Assembly (NCBI RefSeq): GCF_963678165.1
Contig: NZ_OY782755.1
Coordinates: 682,001-746,000, forward strand
From: an uncultured Acetobacteroides sp.
GTDB lineage: Bacteria > Bacteroidota > Bacteroidia > Bacteroidales > ZOR0009
Length of the DNA: 64,000 nt
Reading direction: 5' to 3'
Position 1 is the first letter of the stretch. Every line of letters starts with the position of its first letter. The notes below the pieces were generated by a model, which was not told the DNA's origin, ran no database searches, and worked only from the letters and a program-made list of their open reading frames with translations. The position numbers and the translations under genes were made by a program. Positions 43,481-51,716 of the stretch are shown here, in pieces.

Positions 43481-44058
43481 GGATTGAGGGGTAAATTTCG
43501 CTTTTACAACTTGAATAAAACGACTATTGGAAGAATGAACAACCAACGGCGGACAGGTATACTAGTGCAGGATGACGTTCCCCCGTAAACAACATGGCGT
43601 AGCTGGAGGCGTTAGCCGACATCCCGAAAATTTCCGATAACGGGACATACCAGACCGGCACGAATCCCTGTTTGATCTGGAACATCCCGCTCTGCGGGAG
43701 AGCGGAGCCTCCACAACTCTACTCAGTGTAGTAAGGTTGTCAGGGGTACACCCTATAATTGGAATCGCAACATATCACCGCGACCGAGCGAGTTAATTCG
43801 TGCCAAGGGTTTTTCGTTCTTTTTGCCCTTCAAAAAGAACAGAAAAGAATATGAAATTCTCGTTGTTAAGCCTAGCCTCTACTAAATGTTGGGTCTTTAT
43901 CTTTGAAAGCGAAATTCCTTTAGTAATTGTAGAGGCGGGGGAGCAGTTTATTCTTCACCTCTCAAGAAAAAGTAAAGGGATAAGGACGAACTCGACGGTC
44001 CCCTACAAGCTTTTGCTCGTCGCAAAGGTCTATCAAACGTAAGATAAAAGTAAAACCA
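43481..44058. other. Non-coding region holding dispersed element copy 2
   Basis: No gene is seen beyond the dispersed element at 43496-43918. The remaining 140 bases before the GNAT gene show no clear promoter. Confidence 0.45.
43496..43918 (+). repeat. Dispersed element, copy 2 (longest)
   Basis: It runs from TTCGCTTTTACAACTTGAAT to GAAAGCGAAAT. It includes a 100-base insertion relative to copy 1 around ACATCCCGCTCTGCGGGAGAG and the hairpin GTTCTTTTTG/CAAAAAGAAC at 43816-43840. There is no open frame. Confidence 0.8.
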
Positions 44059-44487
44059 GTGATGATGAACATACGACTACAGCACGATACAACAAATGTT
44101 GACTGGAATTTGGTGGTTACTATCCTCCAAAAGGTGGGTATGGCGTACCATACCAGCGAAATCCATCGCCGAGCCTTCGCGAATAGCCATACCGTTGTGT
44201 TTGCGTTCGACGGCGAGTTGTTGGTTGGCTTTGGCCGTGCCATTTCCGACGGCGAATACCAGGCTGCCATCTACGATGTTGCCGTGCATCCCGACTACCA
44301 AGGCAACAGAATTGGTAAAATGATCCTTCATGACATTGTTCAATCGATCCCCAGCTGCAGCTTTATCCTATACGCCTCGCCCGGTAAGGAAAAGTTCTAC
44401 GAAAAGGAGGGCTTTAGGCGGATGAAAACGGGCATGGCGCTCTTCGTAAGCAGCGAGCGTATGCAGAAGAACGGCTTTACCGAGTAG
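44059..44487 (+). CDS. GNAT family N-acetyltransferase
   Basis: This 142-residue protein has the GNAT fold. Motif A is AAIYDVAVHPDYQGNRIGKMI (about residues 80-100) with the acetyl-CoA pyrophosphate loop QGNRIGK; motif B near the end includes FYEKEGFRRMKTGMALF. The substrate cannot be predicted. It stands alone, with the dispersed element upstream and the 21-bp array downstream. Confidence 0.9.
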   Translation: MMMNIRLQHDTTNVDWNLVVTILQKVGMAYHTSEIHRRAFANSHTVVFAFDGELLVGFGRAISDGEYQAAIYDVAVHPDYQGNRIGKMILHDIVQSIPSCSFILYASPGKEKFYEKEGFRRMKTGMALFVSSERMQKNGFTE

Positions 44488-45372
44488 AACAGCGTCATAC
44501 CCGTGACTTTGCGTTTAAAAATAGCTTACTAGCGTTTATGAGTATGGTCGCTATCCTTAGCGGAGCATGGCTGAAATAAGAAATCATCGCTTAACCCATA
44601 GGCTCAATAGGGCATATCAGCCTCAAAAATCCGCCATTTTACCTGTAGAAACGTCATACGTGTTAAACTATGTGTTTGCACTGCTTTTTGGCGTAAAGTA
44701 TTAGCTGTAAAATCGGTAAATGGTATTTTACTATGGTTGATGCCTACTCTAAATTGGGTGAAACACACATTATTTTAGGTTCTATGCACAAAAAAATGGG
44801 TGATTTAGGCAATAATTAACGCGATGTATACCAATATGACGGGTAAAATGCCCTTTTTTATGGGTAAAACATGCCTAAAAATGGGTGAAACACCCTTTTT
44901 TATGGGTGATTTATTGCTTTACAACGGTCGAAAGCTGCTTTACCATGGGTGATGCAGCCCTTTCTACTGGTGAGGTGCATTCATACAAGCGTAATGCCTA
45001 AGAATCCATCGGTGATATGGCGAGTTGCATAAGGCGAATGGCACCATTTGCAGGTGAAGCATACTGCTGTTCCGTTCAAGCTACGCTGCTGCCTGCTACT
45101 AATGAGTAAAACGTTTTCAGCAGCCGCTTCCCTCTTGCTGTAATAGTTTAGTAAAAAGGGATATCGTAACCGATTTGTTGCTAACTTGGGCGCATAAGCA
45201 TTATTGTACCCATTTTTAATCGTATTGCACATGAATTTCTTGCGCCCACTCGTTCGAATGGGGGATGGACTACAAAAATGCTTGGTTGGCTTACCGATAT
45301 AATCATCAATGAAAGGTGTTGTGAAGGTTTGTATATGGATCTAAACAAGTTGATGCCTAATAGTAAGATAAG
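44488..45372. other. Non-coding region holding array C
   Basis: Apart from array C (44714-45057) nothing is recognised. Short open frames on either strand across the array are broken and lack coding character. Confidence 0.5.
44714..45057. repeat. Array C: about 17 degenerate units with a 21-bp period
   Basis: A core TATGGGTGAAACATGCC recurs. The GGGTGA position falls at 44714, 44735, 44756, 44777, 44798, 44819, 44841, 44862, 44883, 44904, 44925, 44947, 44968, 44989, 45010, about 45031 and 45052. Nearly all steps are 21 bp, with two 22-bp steps. The central units (44841-44904) are the most alike and the flanks the most degraded. This is the longest of the four arrays in the window. Confidence 0.88.
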
Positions 45373-45864
45373 ATGAAAACAAGAATTGTCTACATATTAA
45401 TTATATTTTCAATCTTTTGTTCCTGCAGTAAGGTAAAAGACCTGAAGGAAAAAGAAGTGTATGGTATTTTGAATGAGATAATGGAAGATGATAGCTTAAT
45501 GTTCTCGAAAATTGATGTTGCCTATTTAGATATGCCATTAAACAGCTCATATCTAAATGAGTTTTCATCAAAAGACAAGGAATTTATAAAGAAACAGTAT
45601 GAGAAAAACAGAATGCAGAAAGTAGATACCAATCAGCTAAAACTTTATAGGCCTAAAAGGAAAGTAGTTTTAGTATATGGGAATGATTCTGTTATTTACA
45701 AAGGACCGTCGGCCAGAATTTCATACCCGTATATTTCGATGGATAGGAAGAAGGTATTGCTAATGATTATTGATGACTCTGAGAAAAGTGGAGGTACATA
45801 TCTTTACATAAAGGAGAATGATCACTGGAAAAAGAAGAAAACACTGGATCGTTGGATTAGTTGA
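45373..45864 (+). CDS. Small lipoprotein of unknown function
   Basis: This 163-residue protein has a lipoprotein signal: MKTRIVYILIIFSIFCSCSK, with the lipobox cysteine at residue 18. The mature part is charged, with DSVIYKGPSARISYPYISMD and a C-terminal WKKKKTLDRWIS. No family is recognised. It starts after array C and 59 bases before the TlpA-like gene, so the two may be transcribed together. Its AT-rich codon use resembles the genes at 46515 and 47964, unlike the GC-richer TlpA gene between them. Confidence 0.75.
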   Translation: MKTRIVYILIIFSIFCSCSKVKDLKEKEVYGILNEIMEDDSLMFSKIDVAYLDMPLNSSYLNEFSSKDKEFIKKQYEKNRMQKVDTNQLKLYRPKRKVVLVYGNDSVIYKGPSARISYPYISMDRKKVLLMIIDDSEKSGGTYLYIKENDHWKKKKTLDRWIS

Positions 45865-45923
45865 AGTAAGTTAATCCGTGATTCAGACAATATTTAGAAG
45901 AACAAATTAAACCAAATACAGCT

Positions 45924-46463
45924 ATGAAGCATTCAAAGATCGTTGCAGCGCTAGCGTTTACCCTACTGCTGCTGGTTAGCACGGGCACTCGTGCGCAGGA
46001 AAAGGAGCAGGATAGGGGTTACATTGTAGAGGTTGGGCAAATGGCGCCCGACTTTACCGTTACCACCACCGACGGTAAGACGTTTAAGCTATCCGAATGC
46101 CGCGGAAAAGTGGTAATGATTCAGTTTACCGCCAGCTGGTGCGGCGTTTGCCGAAAGGAGATGCCGCATATCGAGAGCGAAATATGGCTACCGCTCAAGA
46201 GCAAGGACTTTGTGCTGGTTGGTCTGGACCGCGACGAGGCTAAGGATGTGGTTTCCGCCTTCGCCAAGAAGATGAACATCAGCTATCCGCTGGCTCCCGA
46301 TCCAAATTCGGGCGTATTTACGCTCTACGCCAAGAAGGAGGCTGGCGTAACCCGCAACGTTATCGTCGATAGGGACGGAAAGATCGTCTTCCTCACCCGC
46401 CTCTACGACGAAAAGGAGTTCAACGCCATGAAGGAGGTGCTCTTTAAGCTGGTGGAGAAGTAG
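45924..46463 (+). CDS. TlpA-like periplasmic thioredoxin
   Basis: This 179-residue protein has a signal peptide (LLVSTGTRAQ) and a thioredoxin/AhpC fold. VGQMAPDFTVTTTDGKTFKL is the family opening, and the active site SWCGVCRKEMP has cysteines 73 and 76. TRNVIVDRDGKIVFLTR includes the region around the cis-proline position, but the proline itself appears replaced (AGVTRNV in place of the usual G-x-P). It would reduce disulfides in exported proteins with electrons from DsbD (34397). Confidence 0.9.
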   Translation: MKHSKIVAALAFTLLLLVSTGTRAQEKEQDRGYIVEVGQMAPDFTVTTTDGKTFKLSECRGKVVMIQFTASWCGVCRKEMPHIESEIWLPLKSKDFVLVGLDRDEAKDVVSAFAKKMNISYPLAPDPNSGVFTLYAKKEAGVTRNVIVDRDGKIVFLTRLYDEKEFNAMKEVLFKLVEK

Positions 46464-46514
46464 ATAATATGAGCATGATGTCATTATTTTTTAGTAAAAA
46501 ACGAATTTAGGTTT

Positions 46515-47264
46515 ATGAGGTTAATATCATTTGTTGCTATTGTTGCTTTCTCATTTGTCTCCGATAGCTTTACCTTTAAAGTGGTATCGTATAGCATGTA
46601 CAATACTTTGAAAATAGAGCAAATAGTTAATTGTGAGAAGAGCAAGAGCATCCTTCGGAATGATATAATTGTATTTAATGAAGATTACTACTCGAAAGGA
46701 AAGGAGGATGCTTGGATTTATAGGGTTATTGGTATTTCAGGTGATAGCGTTAGAATTCGAAATGGAAATGTTTTTGTAAATTCTATAAAGGAAAAGCCTA
46801 TAAGTAGCATTAAGTTACAATATCAGATTAAGTCAAAGCATGATCTTGTATTAAGCTTTTTAGATGAATCTTCCTGCATTACTCAAACATCCAATGAGGT
46901 CGTTGCTTTTCTATCTACGAATGAAATAGCACTTATTAGGAAAACATATCCTTCGGCAAAAATTGCAAGGGTTTGCAACTACTCATCCGAAGGAATTATT
47001 TCTCCAGAAGAGGGTGAAACTTGGAATTCTGATAATTTCGGAATGCTTTATATCCCTCGTGTTGGTGACACTGTGAAGATAAATGAGCGTAATAAGCTTT
47101 TATATCACGATATTATAGGAGATGGCATGCCTAATGATTCAACAATAGTGGTTAAGGAGAAATTATACTTTGTATTAGGTGATAATCGTTATTCTGCAGC
47201 AGATTCAAGATTTATTGGTTTTGTGTCAGAAAGCAAGATAATAGGGAAAGTAGTTAGTAAATAG
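46515..47264 (+). CDS. Signal peptidase I-like protein lacking the catalytic lysine
   Basis: This 249-residue protein follows the S26 layout. An N-terminal hydrophobic segment (1-20) is followed by the serine box SYSMYNTL (serine 27), by RVIGISGDSVRIRNGNVFVN as the box C/D region, and by LYFVLGDNRYSAADSRFIGF as box E. In active signal peptidases the residue before the arginine in the KRVIGLPGD-type motif is the general-base lysine; here it is tyrosine 69 (WIYRVIG). This suggests an inactive or altered peptidase unless another residue substitutes. A roughly 80-residue insertion between box D and box E is typical of Bacteroidota members. It lies 51 bases after the TlpA gene. Confidence 0.82.
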   Translation: MRLISFVAIVAFSFVSDSFTFKVVSYSMYNTLKIEQIVNCEKSKSILRNDIIVFNEDYYSKGKEDAWIYRVIGISGDSVRIRNGNVFVNSIKEKPISSIKLQYQIKSKHDLVLSFLDESSCITQTSNEVVAFLSTNEIALIRKTYPSAKIARVCNYSSEGIISPEEGETWNSDNFGMLYIPRVGDTVKINERNKLLYHDIIGDGMPNDSTIVVKEKLYFVLGDNRYSAADSRFIGFVSESKIIGKVVSK

Positions 47265-47374
47265 TATGCTTAACGTTCAATAGATCCTATATTTCATTCT
47301 GTCAGATAACATTCTGCGCGAGATGAGAGAACGATTCTAGAGTTTAATTGCTTGTAAATATCAAGAATATCTCA

Positions 47375-47884
47375 ATGATCGACTTCCGCAACATCGCCTA
47401 CCTACGGCAGGGCAACGCTCGGCAGCAGCAGGCATACGCCTTGCTAACGGAGCACGCCGTTATGGAGACGCTGCAACCCTTTGATCCGATACTCGTGGGG
47501 AGTATTCCGCTTAACGTAGGCACCGAAACAAGCGACATCGACATCATCTGCTGCTGGCAGACGAAGAGCGAGTTTGTCGATGCGGTGTTCCGCGCGTTTG
47601 GTACAATCGAAAACTTTAGCATTACCGACAAAAATACCGACGAAGGCTGCATAGTTCGATGCCAGCTAACCCTCCACGGTGTCGATATCGAGATATTTGG
47701 CAGTAGCGTGCCCTCCGATCAGCAGAACGCCTACAAGCGGATGCTCGCCAAGTACGAAATTATTGAGCGCAATGGCGAAGACTTTCGTCAGGCGGTTGTT
47801 AACCTCAAGCAAAAGGGGGTTAAAACTGGCGAGGCCATTCGGATGTTGCTCGAAAACTCAAAAGAATATTTGGATGAACCATAG
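47375..47884 (+). CDS. DUF4269 protein with nucleotidyltransferase-like motif
   Basis: I choose the ATG at 47375 (169 residues); an upstream TTG at 47348 is less likely. The core VGSIPLNVGTETSDIDIICC has the Gly-Ser and Asp-x-Asp pattern of the nucleotidyltransferase superfamily, with a third acid in HGVDIEIFGS. This fits the DUF4269 family as I remember it. The rest is helical (NAYKRMLAKYEIIERNGEDF, GEAIRMLLENSKEYL). Function is not established. It stands alone between the signal-peptidase-like gene and a membrane-anchored protein gene. Confidence 0.82.
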   Translation: MIDFRNIAYLRQGNARQQQAYALLTEHAVMETLQPFDPILVGSIPLNVGTETSDIDIICCWQTKSEFVDAVFRAFGTIENFSITDKNTDEGCIVRCQLTLHGVDIEIFGSSVPSDQQNAYKRMLAKYEIIERNGEDFRQAVVNLKQKGVKTGEAIRMLLENSKEYLDEP

Positions 47885-47963
47885 GCATAATTTTGGCAGA
47901 ACGAAATAATGAATTGCGAATTGTACTTTTAGAGAGTTGTTGCCATGACAAAACTAGATATGT

Positions 47964-48773
47964 ATGCGAAGTAAATATAATCGATACGTTACTTTTCCAA
48001 CAAAAAGACTTCTTTTTGTTGGGATTGCCTTAACTACGTTCGGTATAGCCGCAATTGCTATTGCCGCATATCATTTTGATACCATATTTATTCCAAAAGA
48101 GAGTCGATGCGACAGCTACTACGATTATTTTATTCAAAGATTAGAGTACGAACAGCGTCAATACAAGTTGGAAAGAGATGGTACAGATGTAAAAATGGTA
48201 TTTGATGCTGATGCATACTTTAAGATATTTGATCATCTTACCATTAAGAAAGGGTGGGGGTTAGATTGCTACTACTATAGAGATAAAATTGGTAGCTCTC
48301 CCTATGTATATGTGAGAAAGTTAAGCAACAATAAAGACAGTCTTTTAAGGACATTGGGGAATCGAGGTATATTTAGATATAGTGATTCTATTGCGTTGAA
48401 TAAGTATGTAGTACCAACCGACAGTAAAAAGGGGCTATTTCAGCTGCTTGTTCTTGAATTATTAGGGTCAAACTTTGCAGAAGGTTCGCATTTTATGTAT
48501 AGTCATGTCGATATCATAAGCTCTAAAAGAGCTATGAAGAGATTGATGAAGGTAATAGATTTTGATCCTAAGGTGAAGAAAAGAATTAAGAATATTGATT
48601 TCACCATTTCTTCGAAAGATTATCGTGATTCAGTTACGTACAGATGGGTTGTGTTTACTGCTTGGGGAGGCTTTTACGAAGATGTGTTCAGTATAAATAA
48701 GAAAACTCCATATACTCATAGAAGAATAAAACGATCTCATTTAGAAGAATATGATTGTGGAATATTGTTCTGA
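47964..48773 (+). CDS. Membrane-anchored protein of unknown function
   Basis: This 269-residue protein has one N-terminal membrane helix (about residues 16-36, LLFVGIALTTFGIAAIAIAA) and a long, charged, Tyr-rich domain that is probably extracytoplasmic. No catalytic or binding motif was recognised. AT-rich codon use sets it apart from the DUF4269 gene upstream. Confidence 0.7.
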   Translation: MRSKYNRYVTFPTKRLLFVGIALTTFGIAAIAIAAYHFDTIFIPKESRCDSYYDYFIQRLEYEQRQYKLERDGTDVKMVFDADAYFKIFDHLTIKKGWGLDCYYYRDKIGSSPYVYVRKLSNNKDSLLRTLGNRGIFRYSDSIALNKYVVPTDSKKGLFQLLVLELLGSNFAEGSHFMYSHVDIISSKRAMKRLMKVIDFDPKVKKRIKNIDFTISSKDYRDSVTYRWVVFTAWGGFYEDVFSINKKTPYTHRRIKRSHLEEYDCGILF

Positions 48774-48984
48774 TGGACAGTATGCTCTATCTTCTCTTTG
48801 CTAAGCGTAAACTCTGCCTATGTTTTATCTCTTACTGCCTTCTGGCGTACCGTGGGCAAGGCTGGTAGCCTTGGCTATTTGAGCGTAGCGGGGACACTAA
48901 GCATAACGAAGGTTTAACCCATGATTCAAGCTTGTTTTTGGTTTTTAATTTAGAATAGCTGTTTATCGAATGGGCGTAACTGCC

Positions 48985-49032
48985 CAATAAAAAGTCCGAA
49001 GATGCTGAATTGCACCTTCGGGCTTTCTTTAA
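48985..49032 (-). terminator. Terminator next to a gene remnant
   Basis: AAAGTCCGAAG pairs with CTTCGGGCTTT (one G-T pair). On the minus strand it is followed by TTTTTATT. It lies just 18 bases beyond the TAA of the remnant at 49050. Confidence 0.7.
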
Positions 49033-49049
49033 CATGAGCGTTGCCTGCC

Positions 49050-49165
49050 TTATTTTGTTCCAAACTCGGTTGCCAGATCGAGCATGTTTAGGAATCCAAG
49101 CTTAACAATGCGCTGAATCTTTTCGGTCTCAACCTTATCGGCGGTTAACCGTCGATAAAGTAGAG
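49050..49165 (-). pseudogene. Possible 3' end of a lost gene
   Basis: On the minus strand, a frame after a TAG near 49165 reads LLYRRLTADKVETEKIQRIV and continues KLGFLNMLDLATEFGTK, then TAA at 49050-49052, directly followed by a terminator. The helical, charged composition looks protein-like, but there is no start codon and no upstream extension. I read it as the truncated tail of a former gene. Family unknown; low confidence. Confidence 0.3.
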
Positions 49166-49224
49166 GCTAGGCTGCTGTTGGTCGCGCCTTGGCGGTATTA
49201 AGAAGGGTAAGCCTAGCCGTATCA

Positions 49225-49273
49225 CAAAAAAAGGGGGAGGATGAGAGGGCTAACCCCAACTATCGCTCCCCCT
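49225..49273 (-). terminator. Terminator of the hypD operon
   Basis: On the minus strand AGGGGGAG and CTCCCCCT pair around a 33-base loop and end in TTTTTTT, about 60 bases after the hypD stop. Confidence 0.75.
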
Positions 49274-49334
49274 CGGGCAGTATAATATACGATTAAAAAC
49301 AATTTTACGGCGACAGCCGAGCTGCCAACTACCG

Positions 49335-51686
49335 CTACACCGTTTCGTGCTCGGTGCGGCTGATGATTTCGTTCTGCAGTTCCGGTCCCAGATCGTTGAA
49401 GTAGTCGCTAAATCCGGCAACGCGTACAATAAGATCCCTGTAGAGCTCCGGATGCTGCTGCGCCTTACGGAGCGTATCGGCGTTCACCACGTTAAACTGG
49501 ATGTGGTGACCGTCGAGCCTGAAGTAGCTGCGCACCAAGCTCGACACCCTGCGGATTGCCTCGTCTCCGTTGAAGAATTGAGGGGCGAACTTCATGTTTA
49601 GCAGCGTTCCCCCAGTTCTAACATGGTCTATCTTAGCTGCCGATTTAACGACGGCTGTTGGCCCATGCGTATCGCAGCCCTGCGATGGCGAGATCCCCTC
49701 CGAAAGCGGAGTCGTAGCCTTGCGTCCATCGGGCAGCGCCCCGGTAACCTTGCCGAAGTAGATGTGGCAGGTGGTGGGCAGCAGGTCTACACGGTGAACG
49801 CCACCGCGCGCGTTAGGTTTTCCATCTACTGCATTGTAGTATATCTCAAATACCTCGTTGAGGCAGCGATCGGCACGGTCGTCGTCGTTGCCATATTTTG
49901 GAGTGTTGAAGATAAGCTCGTTTCGGAGCGCCTCATGGCCCACGAAGTTATCCTTTATGGCGTCGAGCATCGCCTGCATGGTAGCGCTGCCCTTCTCGTA
50001 CACGTGGTAGCGCAGCGACGACAGGCAATCGGTGATGGTTCCCAGCCCAACCCCCTGAACGTAGGTGGTATTGTAGCGAGCACCACCCGAACAGTAGTCC
50101 TTTCCAGTGGTAATGCAGTCGTCAATAAGCAGCGACAGGAACGGAACAGGCATGAACTCGCCAAAAATCTGCTCGTTCTTTAGGTTACCCTCAATCTTTA
50201 TCTGCATAAAATGGTTTACCTGCTTCTCAAAAGCCTCCAGCAGCTGCTCGTAGCTGGTAAACGTGGTAGCATCACCGGTTCTTAGGCCCATCTGGGTGTT
50301 CGTTCTCGGGTCAAAACCGTTGTTCAGCGTCAGCTCCAGTATCTTGGGCAAGTTAAAGTAGCCGGTAAGCCAGTACGCCTCGGTTCCGAACGCGCCCACC
50401 TCTACGCAGCCGCTTGCACCACCCCTTCGTGCATCAACAATGCTCTTCCCCTGGCGCAGCATCTCCTGCACCATCGCGTCGGTATTGAAGATGGAGGGCT
50501 GCCCAAAGCCGGTTTTGCTTATTTTGATGGCACGGTCGATAAAGCTATCGGGATTCTTCTTCGAAAGCTGCACCATCGAGCTAGGTTGCAGCAGGCGCAT
50601 CTCCTCAATCACGTCGAGGATGAGGAACGAAACCTCGTTTACACCATCAGCACCGTTATCCTTCACCCCACCAACGTTGATAAGGCAGAAATCGGTGTAA
50701 GTGCTGCTCTCCTGAGCGGTGATGCCCACCTTTGGTGGCGATGGGTGGTTGTTGAACTTCACCCAGAAGCACTGCAGCAGCTCGCGGGCCTGCTCGTAGG
50801 TTAGCGTACCCTCCTCGATTCCTTTCGTGTAGAATGGCTCAAGATGTTGATCAAGCCTTCCCGGATTGAATGCATCCCAAGGGTTGAGCTCTGTCACCAC
50901 TCCAAGGTGCATAAACCAGTAGTATTGCAGCGCCTCGTGAAAGGTGGTCGGTTTATTGGCGGGAATTTTGCGGCAAACCTCAGCCATTTTTTGCAGCTCA
51001 TCCTTTCTGATTGGGTCAGCCTCGCTTTTTGCTAGTAGTTCCAGTACATCGGCATGGCGGTTGGCAAAAGTAATGATGGCGTTGGCCGCAATTCGCATGG
51101 CCTTTAGCTCCTCAATTTGGGTGATATCACCATTGCTACGCTTCTCCAGCTCCTTATCTATTTGTGCGATGAAGTCATTCATCCCCATCTGGTAGATTTT
51201 TCCGCCGCACACCGTATGCCCAGGAGCGCGCTGCTCCATAAACTCGGTGAAGATACCCGCTTCAAAGGCCTGCTTCCACGCTGGACTCATGGATTGCATA
51301 ATGCGCTCACGGTTATTCTTCCCCGTCCAGTAGGGAGTGATGATATCCCGAAAGTCTTTTCGGGTTTGCTCATCAACCTTAAACGATACATTCTTGCGCG
51401 TATTTAGGATATCCAAGTCCTCCTGCGTGTGTACGCATATCTCCGGATAGGTTGGCGTTGCCTTTGGCTTTGGTCCACGCTCGCCAACAATCAGCTCTCC
51501 ATCGCCGATGTAAAGTCTTTTATGGGTTAGGATGTATTCAAACGCCATCGCGCGCTGTACTGGCACCGAAAGGTTTACGTTTTCAATGCTCTTGTAGAAC
51601 TCCGTGATAAGTACTCCTCTCTCCGACGATAGCGTGTTGACCGCATTCAGGGTCTCCTCTCTCAGTCTTTTAACTCGTTCGTTCAT
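49335..51686 (-). CDS. hypD: trans-4-hydroxy-L-proline dehydratase (glycyl radical enzyme)
   Basis: This 783-residue protein has the family length and matches HypD along its whole span as I remember the clostridial protein: GERGPKPKATPTYPEICVHT near the N terminus, EFMEQRAPGHTVCGGKIY with the active-site histidine, LGVVTELNPWDAFNPGRLDQ, and GASGCVEVGAFGTEAYWLTG with the thiyl cysteine and base glutamate near residue 430. The C-terminal glycyl-radical loop is RVAGFSDYF with the glycine at about residue 758. It removes water from trans-4-hydroxyproline to give pyrroline-5-carboxylate in an oxygen-sensitive radical reaction. Its activase is encoded just upstream (30-base gap). The usual downstream proC is not in the window. 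Confidence 0.93.
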   Translation of the reverse strand: MNERVKRLREETLNAVNTLSSERGVLITEFYKSIENVNLSVPVQRAMAFEYILTHKRLYIGDGELIVGERGPKPKATPTYPEICVHTQEDLDILNTRKNVSFKVDEQTRKDFRDIITPYWTGKNNRERIMQSMSPAWKQAFEAGIFTEFMEQRAPGHTVCGGKIYQMGMNDFIAQIDKELEKRSNGDITQIEELKAMRIAANAIITFANRHADVLELLAKSEADPIRKDELQKMAEVCRKIPANKPTTFHEALQYYWFMHLGVVTELNPWDAFNPGRLDQHLEPFYTKGIEEGTLTYEQARELLQCFWVKFNNHPSPPKVGITAQESSTYTDFCLINVGGVKDNGADGVNEVSFLILDVIEEMRLLQPSSMVQLSKKNPDSFIDRAIKISKTGFGQPSIFNTDAMVQEMLRQGKSIVDARRGGASGCVEVGAFGTEAYWLTGYFNLPKILELTLNNGFDPRTNTQMGLRTGDATTFTSYEQLLEAFEKQVNHFMQIKIEGNLKNEQIFGEFMPVPFLSLLIDDCITTGKDYCSGGARYNTTYVQGVGLGTITDCLSSLRYHVYEKGSATMQAMLDAIKDNFVGHEALRNELIFNTPKYGNDDDRADRCLNEVFEIYYNAVDGKPNARGGVHRVDLLPTTCHIYFGKVTGALPDGRKATTPLSEGISPSQGCDTHGPTAVVKSAAKIDHVRTGGTLLNMKFAPQFFNGDEAIRRVSSLVRSYFRLDGHHIQFNVVNADTLRKAQQHPELYRDLIVRVAGFSDYFNDLGPELQNEIISRTEHETV

Positions 51687-51716
51687 GGTTCTTGTTATAG
51701 CTCGGGTTATTACTTG

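Larger units (their letters stand above)
48774..49334. other. Non-coding region with a gene remnant and two terminators
   Basis: No full gene is seen. It contains a terminator at 48985-49032, a short coding-like remnant at 49050-49165 (minus), and the hypD terminator at 49225-49273. Confidence 0.5.

Noticed and set aside
44981..45232. 83-residue minus-strand open frame overlapping array C
   Set aside because: It crosses the array edge, has no ribosome-related or domain features and reads as chance.
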